A stretch of 6,426 nucleotides of DNA. Source: an uncultured Sutterella sp. GTDB taxonomy: Bacteria; Pseudomonadota; Gammaproteobacteria; Burkholderiales; Burkholderiaceae_F. The notes beneath the pieces are model-generated. The model saw only the letters and a program-made list of their open reading frames with translations. It did not search any database and had not been told where the DNA came from. The stretch lies in NCBI GenBank assembly GCA_905186105.1, contig LR994475.1:2272419-2278844 (forward strand), in the 5' to 3' direction. This document shows, in pieces, positions 5,484 to 6,426 of this stretch (position 1 is the stretch's first letter; each line of letters starts with the position of its first letter). The translations under genes and the position numbers were made by a program.

Positions 5484-5516
5484 AAAAAGGGGTGCACCAT
5501 CCATGTACACCCCTTT
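5484..5516 (-). terminator. serS intrinsic terminator
   Basis: On the minus strand AAAGGGGTGTAC (5505-5516) pairs with GTGCACCCCTTT (5486-5497), 12 bp with one T-G pair and a 7-nt loop. The T-run TTTTT (5484-5488) overlaps the stem end. A strong terminator ending serS transcription before the tRNA promoter. Confidence 0.9.
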
Positions 5517-5521
5517 CTTAG

Positions 5522-5541
5522 GCTCAACTTAAAAATTGAGC
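5522..5541 (-). other. Hairpin right after the serS stop
   Basis: GCTCAA (5536-5541) pairs with TTGAGC (5522-5527) on the minus strand around an 8-nt T/A-rich loop, 6 nt after the serS stop codon. It has no T-run of its own and precedes the strong terminator by a few bases. It may protect the mRNA 3' end. Confidence 0.45.
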
Positions 5542-5547
5542 ACCGTC

Positions 5548-6426
<879 letters not shown>

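Overview
The window looks like a core-genome segment of a betaproteobacterium, most likely Burkholderiales, of intermediate GC content. The basis is the gene order scpB-rluB-rimP-nusA-infB and the protein sequences, which resemble burkholderial homologues. I cannot name a genus with certainty. Every gene I can support lies on the minus strand, so transcription runs from high to low coordinates.

Layout in transcription order. (1) 6426-5548: the C-terminal two thirds of serS (seryl-tRNA synthetase), ended by two tandem hairpins, the second a strong intrinsic terminator. (2) 5470-5220: a self-contained tRNA-Ser(CGA) unit with a TTGACA-17-TAATAT promoter, the tRNA with encoded CCA, and a trailer of three hairpins whose last is a strong terminator. 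(3) 5167-3322: scpB (chromosome-segregation condensin partner) overlapping rluB (23S rRNA pseudouridine synthase); rluB is broken by three frameshifts. (4) 3321-2894: a 428-bp gap that is not empty. It holds a good sigma70-type promoter, a ~200-nt region with nested long-range pairing, a strong intrinsic terminator, two more hairpins, and a second terminator-like hairpin directly before the rimP Shine-Dalgarno. (5) 2893-2331: rimP, broken by two frameshifts. (6) 2325-832: intact nusA. (7) 831-598: a spacer with a weak terminator-like hairpin and two mutually exclusive hairpins. (8) 597-1: the N-terminal part of infB, whose frame has no ATG, GTG or TTG at the expected start.

Functionally this is the conserved ribosome-maturation, transcription-elongation and translation-initiation operon (rimP-nusA-infB), preceded by an rRNA-modification gene and a condensin gene, plus a tRNA and its cognate synthetase. 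The leader of rimP-nusA-infB has the architecture of a transcription attenuator, which is notable because NusA itself modulates termination.

The most striking anomaly is that all five frameshifts in rimP and rluB coincide with the string CGGTAC (on either strand). Each is repaired, with the expected protein alignment restored, if GGTAC is replaced by GACC. The motif-3 arginine of SerRS is also replaced by serine at a place where the expected DNA would contain the same CGACC/GGTCG string. The pattern is strand-symmetric and independent of codon phase. It therefore points to a DNA-level cause: systematic base-calling or assembly error at a (possibly modified) motif, or a peculiar mutational process. 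Recoding during translation is less likely.
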